Part shown: in pieces, positions 43,311-52,423 of the stretch
Layout of the letters: the number at the start of each line of letters is the position of its first letter
Numbering within the stretch: position 1 is the stretch's first letter
NCBI GenBank assembly: GCA_025056255.1
Contig: JANWVT010000002.1
Span: forward strand, 186,001 to 250,000
Origin: Bernardetiaceae bacterium
Lineage (GTDB): Bacteria; Bacteroidota; Bacteroidia; Cytophagales; Thermoflexibacteraceae
Direction: 5' to 3'
Length of the DNA: 64,000 bases
The notes under the pieces: generated by a model
Seen by the model: the letters and a program-made list of their open reading frames with translations, nothing else
Databases searched by the model: none
What the model was told of the DNA's origin: nothing
Position numbers and translations under genes: made by a program

Positions 43311-44048
43311 TTACAGTTTATTATTGAGAATAATATTGGAGCTCAGTGCTTTTGTATAATTTTCAACGGCTTGTGCTTTTTGGTGAGCGTCTAAATGTTT
43401 TTCACGGTGGCAATCACTGCCGATAAAGCTTACTATACGCCTTTCTATTAATAGCTCTGCAACGGTTTTAGCTTCGGGTCCGTAGTAGCCCACTAGCGAG
43501 TTGGAGTTGATTTGCATCAGTACGCCCTTGTTATACAGTTCTTCCAGTTTGTGAAACTTGCCGTAAAGATAAGCATAGCGCTCTGGATGTGCCAAAACAG
43601 GTTTGTAACCGTTGGCAAACATTAGAAAAATAGCTTCTTCCAGGTAGGGCGAGTAATTGATAAAAGAGGTTTCGAATAGCAAGTAGTGGTCGCCAAAGGT
43701 AAGCAATTGCTCACCGCACTCCAGCTTTCTCATGAAAAACTCATCTAAATAATACTCTGCAGCTGCCTCTAATTGGATATCGATGCCTAATTGCTTAACA
43801 ATGTCGCTTAGTTGGTCTAACTTATTCCAAATAATTTCTGGGGAGTTGCGGTAACAATCGCCCATAATGTGGGGCGTGATGATTAGTTTTTTATAGCCCA
43901 GGTTTGCAAACCTGCGCACTATTGTTATTGCTTGTTCGAAAGTCTGTACGCCATCGTCAATACCCGGCAACAGGTGCGAATGCATATCTACTGTAATCGG
44001 GGTGACTGTGCCGTATGTTGTTTTTTTGATTCGAAACAGAGAGATCAT
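43311..44048 (-). CDS. CpsB/CapC-type tyrosine phosphatase (PHP fold)
   Basis: This 245-residue metal-dependent protein-tyrosine phosphatase of the PHP superfamily dephosphorylates the Wzc-type kinase encoded just upstream. The metal-binding motifs DMHSHLLPGIDDG (N-terminal HxH), PHIMGD, HPERY and GSDCHREKH are visible. The start overlaps the stop of the kinase gene by 4 bp (ATGA type), so translation is coupled. It is the last gene of the polysaccharide operon. Confidence 0.9.
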   Translation of the reverse strand: MISLFRIKKTTYGTVTPITVDMHSHLLPGIDDGVQTFEQAITIVRRFANLGYKKLIITPHIMGDCYRNSPEIIWNKLDQLSDIVKQLGIDIQLEAAAEYYLDEFFMRKLECGEQLLTFGDHYLLFETSFINYSPYLEEAIFLMFANGYKPVLAHPERYAYLYGKFHKLEELYNKGVLMQINSNSLVGYYGPEAKTVAELLIERRIVSFIGSDCHREKHLDAHQKAQAVENYTKALSSNIILNNKL

Positions 44049-46537
44049 TTTTTATTCCAAAGATTAATCAGTTTTTTGAACCAATGTGCTTCCTTTTCAG
44101 ACTCCTCGTAATAGCCGGCGTTTTCTTTGCCACTATAACCATATCCATAGCCGTACCCATATCCATATCCATATCCATATCCACCATAGCCGTATCCATA
44201 GCCATAAGATGGCTTTTGCCCGAAAGCATTTAACACAATGGATAATTTATTGAAATTGTTGTTTGCCATAAGGCGGTTGATGTTAGTGATGTAGTTGAGC
44301 CGAGAGAAATCGGCACGAACCACGTAAATGGGCAAATCAGCATTTCGCATCACAATTATTCCATCTGTTACAATGCCTACTGGGGGCGTATCCATCACAA
44401 TTACATCGTAGTACTCTTTCAATTCTTCGAGCATTTGGTGCATATTTTCAGACAGGAGTAACTCTGCTGGGTTGGGCGGGTGCGGTCCGGCAGTGATGTA
44501 GTCCAAAGCAGCAATGTCGGACTTTCGCACGCAATCTTGCCAACAGCTTTGCCCAATTAAGATTTTACTGATTCCGTCCAAATTTTCCACGCTAAAAGCC
44601 AAATGCACTTTAGGCTTACGCAAATCTAAGTCCAAAATGATAGAGCGAGTGCCCGAAAGTGCAATAATTCCTGCTAAATTTATAGCTACAAAGGTTTTGC
44701 CTTCGCCACTAACTGTAGAAGTAACGGCAATAGTTCGTTTGCCGCTTCGTTGACTCATGAAATCTAAATTGGTGCGAATGCCGCGCAAGGACTCGGCAAT
44801 AGATGATTTAGGATTGTGGTGAACAACTAACTGAGAATTATCCATGCGTTTGCGGGCATAATAGGGTATAATCCCCAATAGAGGGGCATTGGTTAGCCGT
44901 TCTATTTCTCTGATACTGGTAACTTTATTTTGCATGAAGTATCGTATGGCAATAAAACCAAAGCATAACACACCAGCAGCAATAGCAGCATAGAGATAGA
45001 TACTTTTTTTATCAGGGAATATAGGTACTGTTGGCAAATCGGCATAAGAGAGAATTTGGAAATTGGGTACTGTGCCGGCTTCAGAAACCCCCATTTCTAC
45101 TAATCGGTTGAGTAGCAGGTTGTATGTTTCTGTGTAAGAGGCTAAATAGCGTTGCTTTTTACGCAGTTCCATATCTGCCTCGTTAGGACTTGTCGGCATT
45201 TGTTGTTCCAAGTCGCGCATGCGTTTGTCGAGCTCATAGAGTTTGTCGGTTAGGTTCATGCGGTTGAAACTTATCAGTCGCAGCAGTTCTTGCGTTTGTC
45301 GGTCGATGTCTTGCTGGCGTTGCTGAACGGCGAAAGTGGTCGGTTTGTAAGATTTGAGCAGGCGGTCTAAATCGTCTTGTTTATTATACAGTATGCGAAT
45401 GTTTTCCCCAATTCTACTGTCAGATACGGTAGCTGCTACGGCGGCAGTAATCAGATAGCCTGAATCGGCAGCAATAAAGTCTACAATTTTGCGATAGGCG
45501 CGTAGTTCGTTGCTAATTTTAATTTTTTCTTCTTGCAAGGCTTCAATTTTGGCAAAAATCTCAGCCATTTTGGATTTAATATCCACGTTTTCACGCGGAA
45601 TGCCGTTGGCATCCATATAGTTTTGGATATCGCGTTCAGTGCGTTCTATGTAGGCTTCGGCAGTGTCTAATTGTTGTTCTAAATAGGCAATAGTTTGTTT
45701 GGTTTGTTTGTTTTTATTGTCTACGCTGCGTTTTAAGTATGCATCGCTAATGGCAGCAACAATGGCTTGAGCTTTGTAGGGGTTAGCATCTTTAAATGTT
45801 ACATTAATAATGCGAGCTTTAATATTGACTGGGGCAGCGGTAATATTAGCAGCAATATAGCTTTGCAGATAGCCTATGTCGTGGAGGTAAAAGTAGAACA
45901 ACTCTGAGCCTTTGTAGTCGGCAGCAGCAGGCGTAATCACGCACTCGAATTGAGGTAGGCGAATGGTATCGCCATAGGCGTATTCTGCACTGAACATGTC
46001 TTCTGAGTTGGCATCTTCAAAAGAAAGCTTGAACCGATTGCTGTTGACGTACTGCCAATAGATTTTTTTATAGTTGTAAAAACTGCCATCTTTTACTTGG
46101 TAATAGCTAACTCTGAAAGGCGCACTGTTGAATTTTTCGTCGTCTATAATTTTTCCTCTTACATAGTAGCTCACCCATAAGTTGAGCTTTTCAATTACGT
46201 CGGTGTAAATAACGTTAGAACGAATAAATTGCGACTCTCCTTCTAAGTAATTGGTTTGCGCTTCCTCGTCGCGGTAGATACCAATGGAAAGAGTAGGAGC
46301 AATCCCCTTCATTTCTAGTTGCAAACTGGCTACCGACTGGTAAATGGGTTTGGTGTAGCGCAAGTACAAGTAGGCAGTTGCTACACACAGTAAGCAAATC
46401 AATAGCAGCCAGAAAACACTTCTTCTGACCACCATTAGTAGCTTTTGCAGGTCTAAGGTGGACAAAAAGTCGCCTTCGCTTTCTTCTGCCAAAAGGAGAT
46501 TTTCTTTGCTATATTGCCCGATGATATTGGGAGTCAT
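44045..46537 (-). CDS. Wzc-type polysaccharide tyrosine autokinase
   Basis: 830 residues. Two transmembrane helices (about 38-57 and 510-530) enclose a Wzz chain-length domain and long coiled coils. The C-terminal BY-kinase domain has Walker A VSGEGKTFVAIN, Walker A' ILDLDLRKPK and Walker B VIVMDTPPVG. The extreme C-terminus is a Tyr-Gly tract (about 18 alternating Tyr and Gly positions) followed by YYEES, which is the autophosphorylation cluster. It regulates chain length and export of polysaccharide together with the Wza-type lipoprotein 12 bp upstream. The Tyr-Gly tract is encoded by near-perfect TATCCA hexamers on the + strand (see repeat). Confidence 0.93.
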   Translation of the reverse strand: MTPNIIGQYSKENLLLAEESEGDFLSTLDLQKLLMVVRRSVFWLLLICLLCVATAYLYLRYTKPIYQSVASLQLEMKGIAPTLSIGIYRDEEAQTNYLEGESQFIRSNVIYTDVIEKLNLWVSYYVRGKIIDDEKFNSAPFRVSYYQVKDGSFYNYKKIYWQYVNSNRFKLSFEDANSEDMFSAEYAYGDTIRLPQFECVITPAAADYKGSELFYFYLHDIGYLQSYIAANITAAPVNIKARIINVTFKDANPYKAQAIVAAISDAYLKRSVDNKNKQTKQTIAYLEQQLDTAEAYIERTERDIQNYMDANGIPRENVDIKSKMAEIFAKIEALQEEKIKISNELRAYRKIVDFIAADSGYLITAAVAATVSDSRIGENIRILYNKQDDLDRLLKSYKPTTFAVQQRQQDIDRQTQELLRLISFNRMNLTDKLYELDKRMRDLEQQMPTSPNEADMELRKKQRYLASYTETYNLLLNRLVEMGVSEAGTVPNFQILSYADLPTVPIFPDKKSIYLYAAIAAGVLCFGFIAIRYFMQNKVTSIREIERLTNAPLLGIIPYYARKRMDNSQLVVHHNPKSSIAESLRGIRTNLDFMSQRSGKRTIAVTSTVSGEGKTFVAINLAGIIALSGTRSIILDLDLRKPKVHLAFSVENLDGISKILIGQSCWQDCVRKSDIAALDYITAGPHPPNPAELLLSENMHQMLEELKEYYDVIVMDTPPVGIVTDGIIVMRNADLPIYVVRADFSRLNYITNINRLMANNNFNKLSIVLNAFGQKPSYGYGYGYGGYGYGYGYGYGYGYGYSGKENAGYYEESEKEAHWFKKLINLWNKK
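44138..44205. repeat. ATATCC hexamer tract encoding the Tyr-Gly tail
   Basis: The + strand shows repeated CCATAT and CCGTAC or CCATAG units that encode alternating Tyr-Gly on the minus strand. Several units are identical at the DNA level. This may change in copy number by slippage without loss of frame. Confidence 0.75.
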
Positions 46538-46548
46538 AAGCTAGCAAA

Positions 46549-47448
46549 TTAACGATTGCGCAAAACGTCTATCAGCACAATAGTATTAATAGTAGTAGCA
46601 ATGATGCCCAGTACAGAAGTAAAAATGCTTGTAAAACTGGTTACATCTGCTAGTGTTTCTCGCCTAATAACGCCTCTGCGAGGCTCTATGTAAATTACAT
46701 CGTTGGGTTGTACTCGCAAATTTGCCGCCTGCAAACCTTCCCAAGTGCTCAGGTCTATTACTTGCATCACGGGTTTTTCCAATACATTTCGCACAAGTTT
46801 GATTTTATCGTTGCGCGAGCGGCTGTCGGGGTTGCCTACCAGTGCAATTACTTCCAGCAGGTTCATATTTTCGTTGGGTAACAGCAATACGCGGTTGCCT
46901 AATGCCCCCAATATGGTGACGCGGTGATTGATAACGTTGCTAATAACATAACTATCCTCAAAAAACTCACTATATCGCTTGCTCAGCAGGCTATCTGCCT
47001 GATACAGTTTGAGCCCTGCCAAAGGGGTAGCACCAATAAGTGGCAGATAGGCGTTGTTGTCTTCGTTTATTGTAAAAGTGCGCAAAGTTGAAAACCCTAT
47101 GCCTGCATTACCTGCCGCCCCCACAACTCCTGCCACTCCAATATTAGGATTGGTATTTTGGTTGGCTGTTCCTTGTGCACCAATAGGCTGCTCGCCTGCC
47201 ATCCGAAAAAAAAACTCTCCGTTAGGATCGGGTATGCGCTCCCCTTTGTTGGTAAATACCTCTACTGTAATTTTATCAAAAGGCTGCAGCACATAGTTGC
47301 GTTCTACTTGTTTAAGGGTTGCCTGAAATTCGGCATTATTAAAATCCTCAGCAGTTTTTAACAGCACAGATTTTTGGTAAACGCCACAACTGCTCAACAG
47401 CAGTGCTGTGAAGAATCCTGTGCAAATACCCATGATGCTGATTTTCAT
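46549..47448 (-). CDS. Polysaccharide export lipoprotein (Wza-type)
   Basis: This 299-residue protein has signal MKISIMGICTGFFTALLLSSC, with the lipobox Cys at residue 21, and an export domain (YVLQPFDKITVEVFTNKG). SLBB-like segments follow (AYLPLIGATPLAGLKLYQAD and VTILGALGNRVLLLPNENMNLLEVIALVG). The C-terminal hydrophobic helix (SIFTSVLGIIATTINTIVLI) is typical of this family in Bacteroidota. It forms the outer-membrane or periplasmic export channel with the Wzc-type kinase, 12 bp downstream in the operon. Confidence 0.9.
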   Translation of the reverse strand: MKISIMGICTGFFTALLLSSCGVYQKSVLLKTAEDFNNAEFQATLKQVERNYVLQPFDKITVEVFTNKGERIPDPNGEFFFRMAGEQPIGAQGTANQNTNPNIGVAGVVGAAGNAGIGFSTLRTFTINEDNNAYLPLIGATPLAGLKLYQADSLLSKRYSEFFEDSYVISNVINHRVTILGALGNRVLLLPNENMNLLEVIALVGNPDSRSRNDKIKLVRNVLEKPVMQVIDLSTWEGLQAANLRVQPNDVIYIEPRRGVIRRETLADVTSFTSIFTSVLGIIATTINTIVLIDVLRNR

Positions 47449-47457
47449 AGCACGCGA

Positions 47458-47907
47458 TCATTTATTTTCCATAATTGAAAGCTTTGCAACTGGTTGCATA
47501 ACTCCTTCCGAATTCTTTTCAAAAAAGATGTGGTCTAAGCCGTTGCTAATAGCAAGCGCATGCGCAGCAATATAGTGCTGGTAGTGTAGCAACTGTTGTA
47601 ACTCTGACTCGCCAAGAGGCACATGTGCAGCTTTACATTCTAAAATTAAATAAGGCGTTAATGATGCGTCGCGATATGCCACTACGTCCGCTCGAAACAT
47701 ACTGGTTCCTTTGCCAACAGTTTGTTCTACTTTAATTAGCGACTTACTAAATCCTAAATCACCAATAAGATAATGCAGCCAATGTTGGCGTACCCACTCT
47801 TCGGGCGTTAGTTTAACCCAGCGCCTACGGCAAATATCGAACACCAGTGCTTGCCCTCTGAGGTTAGTGAGTCGCAATGGTGCGGATGGAAGATTTAAAA
47901 CTTGCAA
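47458..47907 (-). CDS. Type I restriction HsdR N-terminal-like small protein
   Basis: 149 residues. The PD-(D/E)xK-type nuclease core is visible as RADVVAYRD followed by YLILECKAAHVPL (Asp, then Glu-x-Lys). It matches the Bacteroidota proteins annotated as HsdR N-terminal domain-containing. The phrase LTPEEWVRQHWLHYLI near residue 35 is characteristic. It is probably not a restriction enzyme: no HsdM/HsdS genes are present and the protein lacks motor domains. The start appears to be TTG 47907, since the upstream frame reaches a stop without an ATG. It is 9 bp upstream of the export gene, so first in the operon. Confidence 0.85.
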   Translation of the reverse strand: MQVLNLPSAPLRLTNLRGQALVFDICRRRWVKLTPEEWVRQHWLHYLIGDLGFSKSLIKVEQTVGKGTSMFRADVVAYRDASLTPYLILECKAAHVPLGESELQQLLHYQHYIAAHALAISNGLDHIFFEKNSEGVMQPVAKLSIMENK

Positions 47908-48023
47908 AGTATTGAGTTGTGTACCGCGTAAAGTTATTGGTTTTTTCTAAATTTATCCTCTCAAAAGGCAATGCCGCTGCTCGAGAGTTGTAGCATTTCA
48001 TTGTATTACATACCCGATTGCTC

Positions 48024-49403
48024 ATGGAAAAAGAACTTGGGAAAGTACTTGTTGTAGACGATAACGAAGATATTTTATTGGCTGCCAAGTTGCTATTAAA
48101 AAAACATGCCAAATTGGTACAAATAGAAAAAGACCCGCGTAAAATCCCTTTCTTGCTCAATCAAGACAAGTACGACGTTGTTTTGTTAGACATGAATTTC
48201 ACCAAAGACACTACCACTGGCAAAGAGGGATTTTACTGGTTAGAAGAAATTCTACATCGCGACCCCCAAGCAGCTGTAGTGATGATTACAGCTTACGGAG
48301 ATGTAGAAATGGCGGTACGTGCACTGAAAGCCGGCGCCACAGACTTTGTGCTAAAACCATGGCAAAATGATAAGTTGGTAGAAACTATATGCAATGCCGC
48401 AGCAAACAAAAAAAACATCAAAACACACACTAAAGACACCGCTGCGCGAAAAGAAAAAAGTACTGCCCTCTCAGACAATCCTTTTGAAGGGATTATTGGT
48501 AAGAGCGAGGCTATGATGAACCTGTTCACCATTATTCGAAAGGTGGCTGTTACAGATGCCAACATTCTTATTTTGGGTGAAAACGGCACCGGTAAAGAAG
48601 TGATTGCCCGCGCTATTCATCAGGCATCGCCGCGCAAAAATTATCCTTTCGTGAGCGTAGATATGGGAGCCATTACTGAAACGCTGTTTGAAAGCGAATT
48701 ATTCGGACATAAGAAAGGGGCATTTACCGATGCTAAAGAAGACCGCGCCGGTCGTTTCGAATCAGCTAACAAGGGGACACTATTCTTAGATGAAATAGGC
48801 AATTTGCCACTGGCAATGCAAGCTAAATTACTTACTGTTTTACAACGGCGCGAAGTGATTCGCGTAGGCAGCAACCAACCTATTCCCATAGATATTCGGT
48901 TGGTTTGTGCTACCAACATGCCTTTGTATGAAATGGTAGAAGCCAACGAATTTCGGCAAGATTTGCTATATCGCATCAATACTGTAGAGTTGCGCCTGCC
49001 ACCTTTGCGCGAACGACAAGAAGATATTCCCCTATTGGCAGAGCACTACGCCGAAGTGTACAGCAAGCGCTACAACTTGCCTTTAAAATCATTCTCAGCA
49101 GCAGCTATGCGCAAATTGCAACAGTATCATTGGCCTGGTAACGTTCGCGAGTTGCAACATGCCGTAGAGCGGGCTGTTATCATGAGCGATGAAAATGAAT
49201 TACAAGCCGGCGACTTTCTATTCCTTCTGCAAAAAGGCGAAAGTGCCGAACTGGATATCAGCGACTACAACTTGGAAAATGTAGAAAAAATTGTTATTCA
49301 AAAGGCTATCAGCAAACATGGAGGCAATATTTCCAAAGCTGCTAAAGCCTTAGGGCTTACTCGCGCTTCGCTCTATCGTCGGTTAGAAAAACACGGCTTG
49401 TAA
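48024..49403 (+). CDS. Sigma-54-dependent response regulator (NtrC family)
   Basis: About 459 residues: receiver domain (Asp56 in VVLLDMNFT, Lys111 in VLKPW), AAA+ domain with Walker A GENGTGKE (185-192), sigma-54 loop GAFTDA (232-237), Walker B GTLFLDEIG (251-259), and a Fis-type helix-turn-helix (KHGGNISKAAKALGLTRASLYRRL). GAFTDA replaces the canonical GAFTGA; this form is, to my knowledge, frequent in the phylum. ATG 48024 is chosen over TTG 48018. No sensor kinase is adjacent. It is divergent from the polysaccharide operon, a possible target. No -24/-12 site was found. Confidence 0.93.
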   Translation: MEKELGKVLVVDDNEDILLAAKLLLKKHAKLVQIEKDPRKIPFLLNQDKYDVVLLDMNFTKDTTTGKEGFYWLEEILHRDPQAAVVMITAYGDVEMAVRALKAGATDFVLKPWQNDKLVETICNAAANKKNIKTHTKDTAARKEKSTALSDNPFEGIIGKSEAMMNLFTIIRKVAVTDANILILGENGTGKEVIARAIHQASPRKNYPFVSVDMGAITETLFESELFGHKKGAFTDAKEDRAGRFESANKGTLFLDEIGNLPLAMQAKLLTVLQRREVIRVGSNQPIPIDIRLVCATNMPLYEMVEANEFRQDLLYRINTVELRLPPLRERQEDIPLLAEHYAEVYSKRYNLPLKSFSAAAMRKLQQYHWPGNVRELQHAVERAVIMSDENELQAGDFLFLLQKGESAELDISDYNLENVEKIVIQKAISKHGGNISKAAKALGLTRASLYRRLEKHGL

Positions 49404-49404
49404 T

Positions 49405-50151
49405 TTATTTGCGCTCTAAGATATGCCACTTGGCAATACCCATTTTGGCAAGCATGTAGCGGAATGATACGCCCAGTACGCCTAAGCCGTACTTAACGCT
49501 ATTTCGGAAATTGATAGAAGAGGCTTCGTCGAAGTATTTGGTAGGGCAAGTTACCTCAGCTATCTCAAAATTGTGATAAAATATTTGTGCAATCATCTGA
49601 TTGTCAAATACAAAGTTATCCGAGTTGCGCTCGTAAGCAACTGTTTCCAATACTTGGCGCGAATAAGCGCGATAGCCTGTGTGGTATTCCGATAGTTTTT
49701 GATTCATCATTAGGTTTTGCACAAAAGTAAGGATGCGGTTGGCAACATATTTGTAAAGGGGCATGCCGCCTTTTAGTGCTCCTTTGCCCAATATGCGCGA
49801 ACCAAACACAACCGGATACAAGCCTTGTCCAATAATAGAAACCATTGCTGTAATGAGTTTAGGAGTATATTGATAGTCAGGATGCAACATCACGATGATA
49901 TCTGCTCCCAGTTCCAACGCTTTCTTGTAGCAGGTTTTCTGATTGCCACCGTATCCTTTGTTGCGTTCATGGCGAATTACATGCCGAATGCCAAGCTGTT
50001 TAGCAAGTTCGGAGGTGCTGTCTTTACTGGCATCATCTACCAAAACTAACTCATCTACAATATCAAAAGGAATTTCTCTCAGAGTTCTTTCTAATGTTTT
50101 TTCGGCATTGTAAGCCGGCATCACTACTACTACTTTTTGATTCAGGTACAT
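49405..50151 (-). CDS. Family 2 glycosyltransferase
   Basis: About 248 residues, GT-A fold. VVVMPAYNAEKTLERTLREI begins the nucleotide-sugar domain, VDDAS is the first Asp motif, and MLHPDYQY contains the HPDYQ variant of the DXD region. The C-terminus resembles dolichol-phosphate-mannose synthase-like members (GGMPLYKYVANRILTFVQN). No transmembrane segment is seen. It probably transfers a sugar to a lipid carrier or polysaccharide. ATG 50151 (MYLNQKVVVV) is chosen. It is preceded by rfbC on the same strand with a 10-bp gap. Confidence 0.86.
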   Translation of the reverse strand: MYLNQKVVVVMPAYNAEKTLERTLREIPFDIVDELVLVDDASKDSTSELAKQLGIRHVIRHERNKGYGGNQKTCYKKALELGADIIVMLHPDYQYTPKLITAMVSIIGQGLYPVVFGSRILGKGALKGGMPLYKYVANRILTFVQNLMMNQKLSEYHTGYRAYSRQVLETVAYERNSDNFVFDNQMIAQIFYHNFEIAEVTCPTKYFDEASSINFRNSVKYGLGVLGVSFRYMLAKMGIAKWHILERK

Positions 50152-50161
50152 GTTGCAAAAG

Positions 50162-50713
50162 TTAAAATTGATTACAGAACGCTGCAAATGAAGGCAGGGC
50201 GCGGTCTTTGGCAGAAATGATTTGTAATTCTGTGGGAATTTGCCAATTAATATTCAGTTGAGGGTCGTTGTAAGCAATGCCGCCTTCATGCTGCGGCGAG
50301 TAAAAATTGTCGCACTTGTAAAAAAATTCTGCCGTAGGGCTCAACACGGCAAAGCCATGTGCAAAGCCTCGTGGAATGAACAATTGTAAACGATTTTCAG
50401 CAGAAAGTTCGAGGGCAAAATGCTGCCCAAAAGTAGGAGACTCTGGGCGTATGTCTACTACAATATCCAGTACCTTGCCACTTAGCACGCGCACCAGCTT
50501 TGCCTGCGCATAGCTACCGCGTTGGAAATGTAGCCCGCGAATAACGCCATAACTCGACTTAGACTGGTTGTCTTGTACAAAATGGATGGTTTGTCCCAAA
50601 TGTTCAGCGAAAACTTGCTGATTAAAGCTTTCAAAAAAGTAACCGCGTTCATCTTCAAATACGCGCGGTTCAAATATCCACAAGCCGGGTAGAGGCGTTT
50701 GGTAGAAAGGCAT
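50162..50713 (-). CDS. rfbC: dTDP-4-dehydrorhamnose 3,5-epimerase
   Basis: About 183 residues from ATG 50713 (MPFYQTPLPGLWIFEP). The cupin epimerase signature FEDERGYFFESFNQ, the catalytic-His segment RGLHFQRG, LFIPRGFAHGFAVL and YYS-type YSPQHEGGI are visible. It converts dTDP-4-keto-6-deoxyglucose to dTDP-4-keto-rhamnose for surface polysaccharide. rfbA/B/D are not present in the window. The TTG-like upstream lead at 50746 is not needed. Confidence 0.93.
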   Translation of the reverse strand: MPFYQTPLPGLWIFEPRVFEDERGYFFESFNQQVFAEHLGQTIHFVQDNQSKSSYGVIRGLHFQRGSYAQAKLVRVLSGKVLDIVVDIRPESPTFGQHFALELSAENRLQLFIPRGFAHGFAVLSPTAEFFYKCDNFYSPQHEGGIAYNDPQLNINWQIPTELQIISAKDRALPSFAAFCNQF

Positions 50714-50743
50714 TTTTTTACTTGGATTTGTGAAATGCTGATG

Positions 50744-50751
50744 CAAAGGTA
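50744..50751 (-). promoter_or_regulatory. Candidate -7 element of the rfbC-glycosyltransferase pair
   Basis: On the minus strand TACCTTTG fits TAnnTTTG, about 30 nt before ATG 50713. No clear -33 element is present at the expected distance. Confidence 0.35.
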
Positions 50752-50793
50752 GGTAATTTTGAGCGGGAGCTGATTAGTTAAATACATCGTTGC

Positions 50794-51783
50794 ATGTTTG
50801 CTATACCATTCTCCAAACAACAGTTACTTGCTGCTGCCTTGTTAATAGGTTGTTTGTTAGCAGGTGTAAAATTTATTGCCTATTTTATTACTGCTTCCGA
50901 TGCTATTTTTACTGACGCATTAGAGTCTATAGTCAATGTAGTGGCAGGTGCAGTAGCGCTTTACAGTGTAGCAGTCTCTGCCAAACCTCGCGATAAAGGG
51001 CATCCGTATGGGCATGGCAAAATAGAGTTTCTCAGTTCGGGCTTTGAAGCGGTACTGATTATGTTAGCAGGGCTGGCAACCATTGCCAAAGCAATCTATG
51101 GCTTTTGGAAGCCCAGTCCTATTACTGCTTTAGATACAGGTGTTGCCCTAACTATTGTTACGGGCAGTATCAACTACGGCATGGGCTATTTATTGCGCTC
51201 ACAAGGGCGAAAAATACATTCCCCTTCTTTGCAAGCCGACGGCGAACACTTAATGAGCGACGGCTATACAAGTCTGGGGCTGATTATGGGTCTTTTGCTA
51301 ATTATTTTAACAGGTTGGAAATGGTTAGACGGGGCTATGGCAATTTTCTTCGGCGGTTTGATTATCTACAACGGCTGGCAAATATTCCGCCATGCCATTT
51401 CAGGCGTAATGGATGAAACCGATGAAGCACTGGTAGCGGAGGTGATTGCCATTTTAGAGCAAGAGCGAAGACCTCATTGGATTGACATTCACAATTTGCG
51501 CATTATCAAATACGGACCGCAACTCCACATTGACTGCCACCTTACTTTACCCTGGTATTTAAACGTAGAGCAAGCGCACGATGAGGTAAAAGCCATAGAA
51601 GACATCGTGAATATGGCAATGGAAAATCGGGTAGAAATTTTTATCCATACCGACCCCTGCGTGAATAACTCTTGTGCGCTTTGCACCCTTGCTGACTGCC
51701 CCGTTAGAAAAGCTCCTTTTGTCGAAAAAATATCGTGGACCAAGGACGTGGTAATGCATAATAGCAAACACCAACTTTCCTGA
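50794..51783 (+). CDS. Cation diffusion facilitator family transporter
   Basis: 329 residues with about six transmembrane helices in the first 200. The first metal-site region is TDALESIVNVVAGA, the second HLMSDGYTS (His-x3-Asp). The cytoplasmic C-terminal domain ends in a Cys-rich tail with C-x4-C-x2-C-x4-C (CVNNSCALCTLADC, then PVRK). CDF proteins export Zn, Mn, Fe or similar ions by proton antiport. Metal identity is not settled by the sequence. It is convergent with the DUF983 gene. Confidence 0.9.
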   Translation: MFAIPFSKQQLLAAALLIGCLLAGVKFIAYFITASDAIFTDALESIVNVVAGAVALYSVAVSAKPRDKGHPYGHGKIEFLSSGFEAVLIMLAGLATIAKAIYGFWKPSPITALDTGVALTIVTGSINYGMGYLLRSQGRKIHSPSLQADGEHLMSDGYTSLGLIMGLLLIILTGWKWLDGAMAIFFGGLIIYNGWQIFRHAISGVMDETDEALVAEVIAILEQERRPHWIDIHNLRIIKYGPQLHIDCHLTLPWYLNVEQAHDEVKAIEDIVNMAMENRVEIFIHTDPCVNNSCALCTLADCPVRKAPFVEKISWTKDVVMHNSKHQLS

Positions 51784-51788
51784 CAGTG

Positions 51789-52175
51789 CTACTGTTGCTG
51801 TTTCGGTTCCCCTTTATACTTTACATTCCCAAAGAAATACAACATCATAATCCGCGAGTAGCGAAAATTTACAGGAATCATCAATAACACTGCCAGCACT
51901 ATCGAACCAATAAATATACTCAGGTCTGCCTTAGGATAGAGAATATTGATGGCTGTAAAAACAGTAATAATAGTAGCCACACTAATGGCATAGCCTACGT
52001 ACATGGCGCCGTAAAAAAAGCCCGGTTCAATTTCGAATTTGAAACCACACACCGGACAGTTGCTGTGCATTTCAGTAAATTTAGTTGGGTTAAAAATGCT
52101 GTACTTGTACATGTTACCCTTGCGGCAACTGGGGCATTTGCCTTGTACCAGTGCCTGCCAATAATTAAGTGCCAT
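51789..52175 (-). CDS. DUF983 family membrane protein
   Basis: 128 residues. Two CxxC zinc-finger-like motifs (KCPSCRKG and CPVCGFKF) precede EPGFFYGAMYVGYAISVA and two transmembrane helices. This is the ordinary DUF983 layout. Function unknown; in some bacteria the family lies near cytochrome oxidase genes, which is not the case here. A TATTTTTG element (52211-52204, minus) could be its -7 motif. Confidence 0.88.
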   Translation of the reverse strand: MALNYWQALVQGKCPSCRKGNMYKYSIFNPTKFTEMHSNCPVCGFKFEIEPGFFYGAMYVGYAISVATIITVFTAINILYPKADLSIFIGSIVLAVLLMIPVNFRYSRIMMLYFFGNVKYKGEPKQQQ

Positions 52176-52423
52176 AGCTGTTTAAAGTTGACATTGTAAG
52201 CATCAAAAATAGGTCATTTGACTGTTTTTGCCGATGCTCAGCTCAAAAAATTCAATCCCGAACAAAGTTAAGTAAACTACGCTTTTATTGGGTGATAATG
52301 TTAACAAGAACTGGGAATTACTTTTGAAAGTCTTCCAGCGAATTTGTTAGTCTGAGTTAGTGAGTAGCGTTAGGATAATTGAAAAAATTGGTTAGCATTG
52401 CAAACAAACTCATTCCAGTACAG

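Noticed and set aside
44138-44205. CRISPR-like short repeats
   Set aside because: The repeats are contiguous hexamers with no unique spacers, and they encode the Tyr-Gly tail of the kinase in frame.
47458-47907. Restriction-modification or defence system
   Set aside because: The HsdR-N-like protein is short and there are no methylase, specificity or helicase genes; the family is chromosomal and widespread in this phylum.
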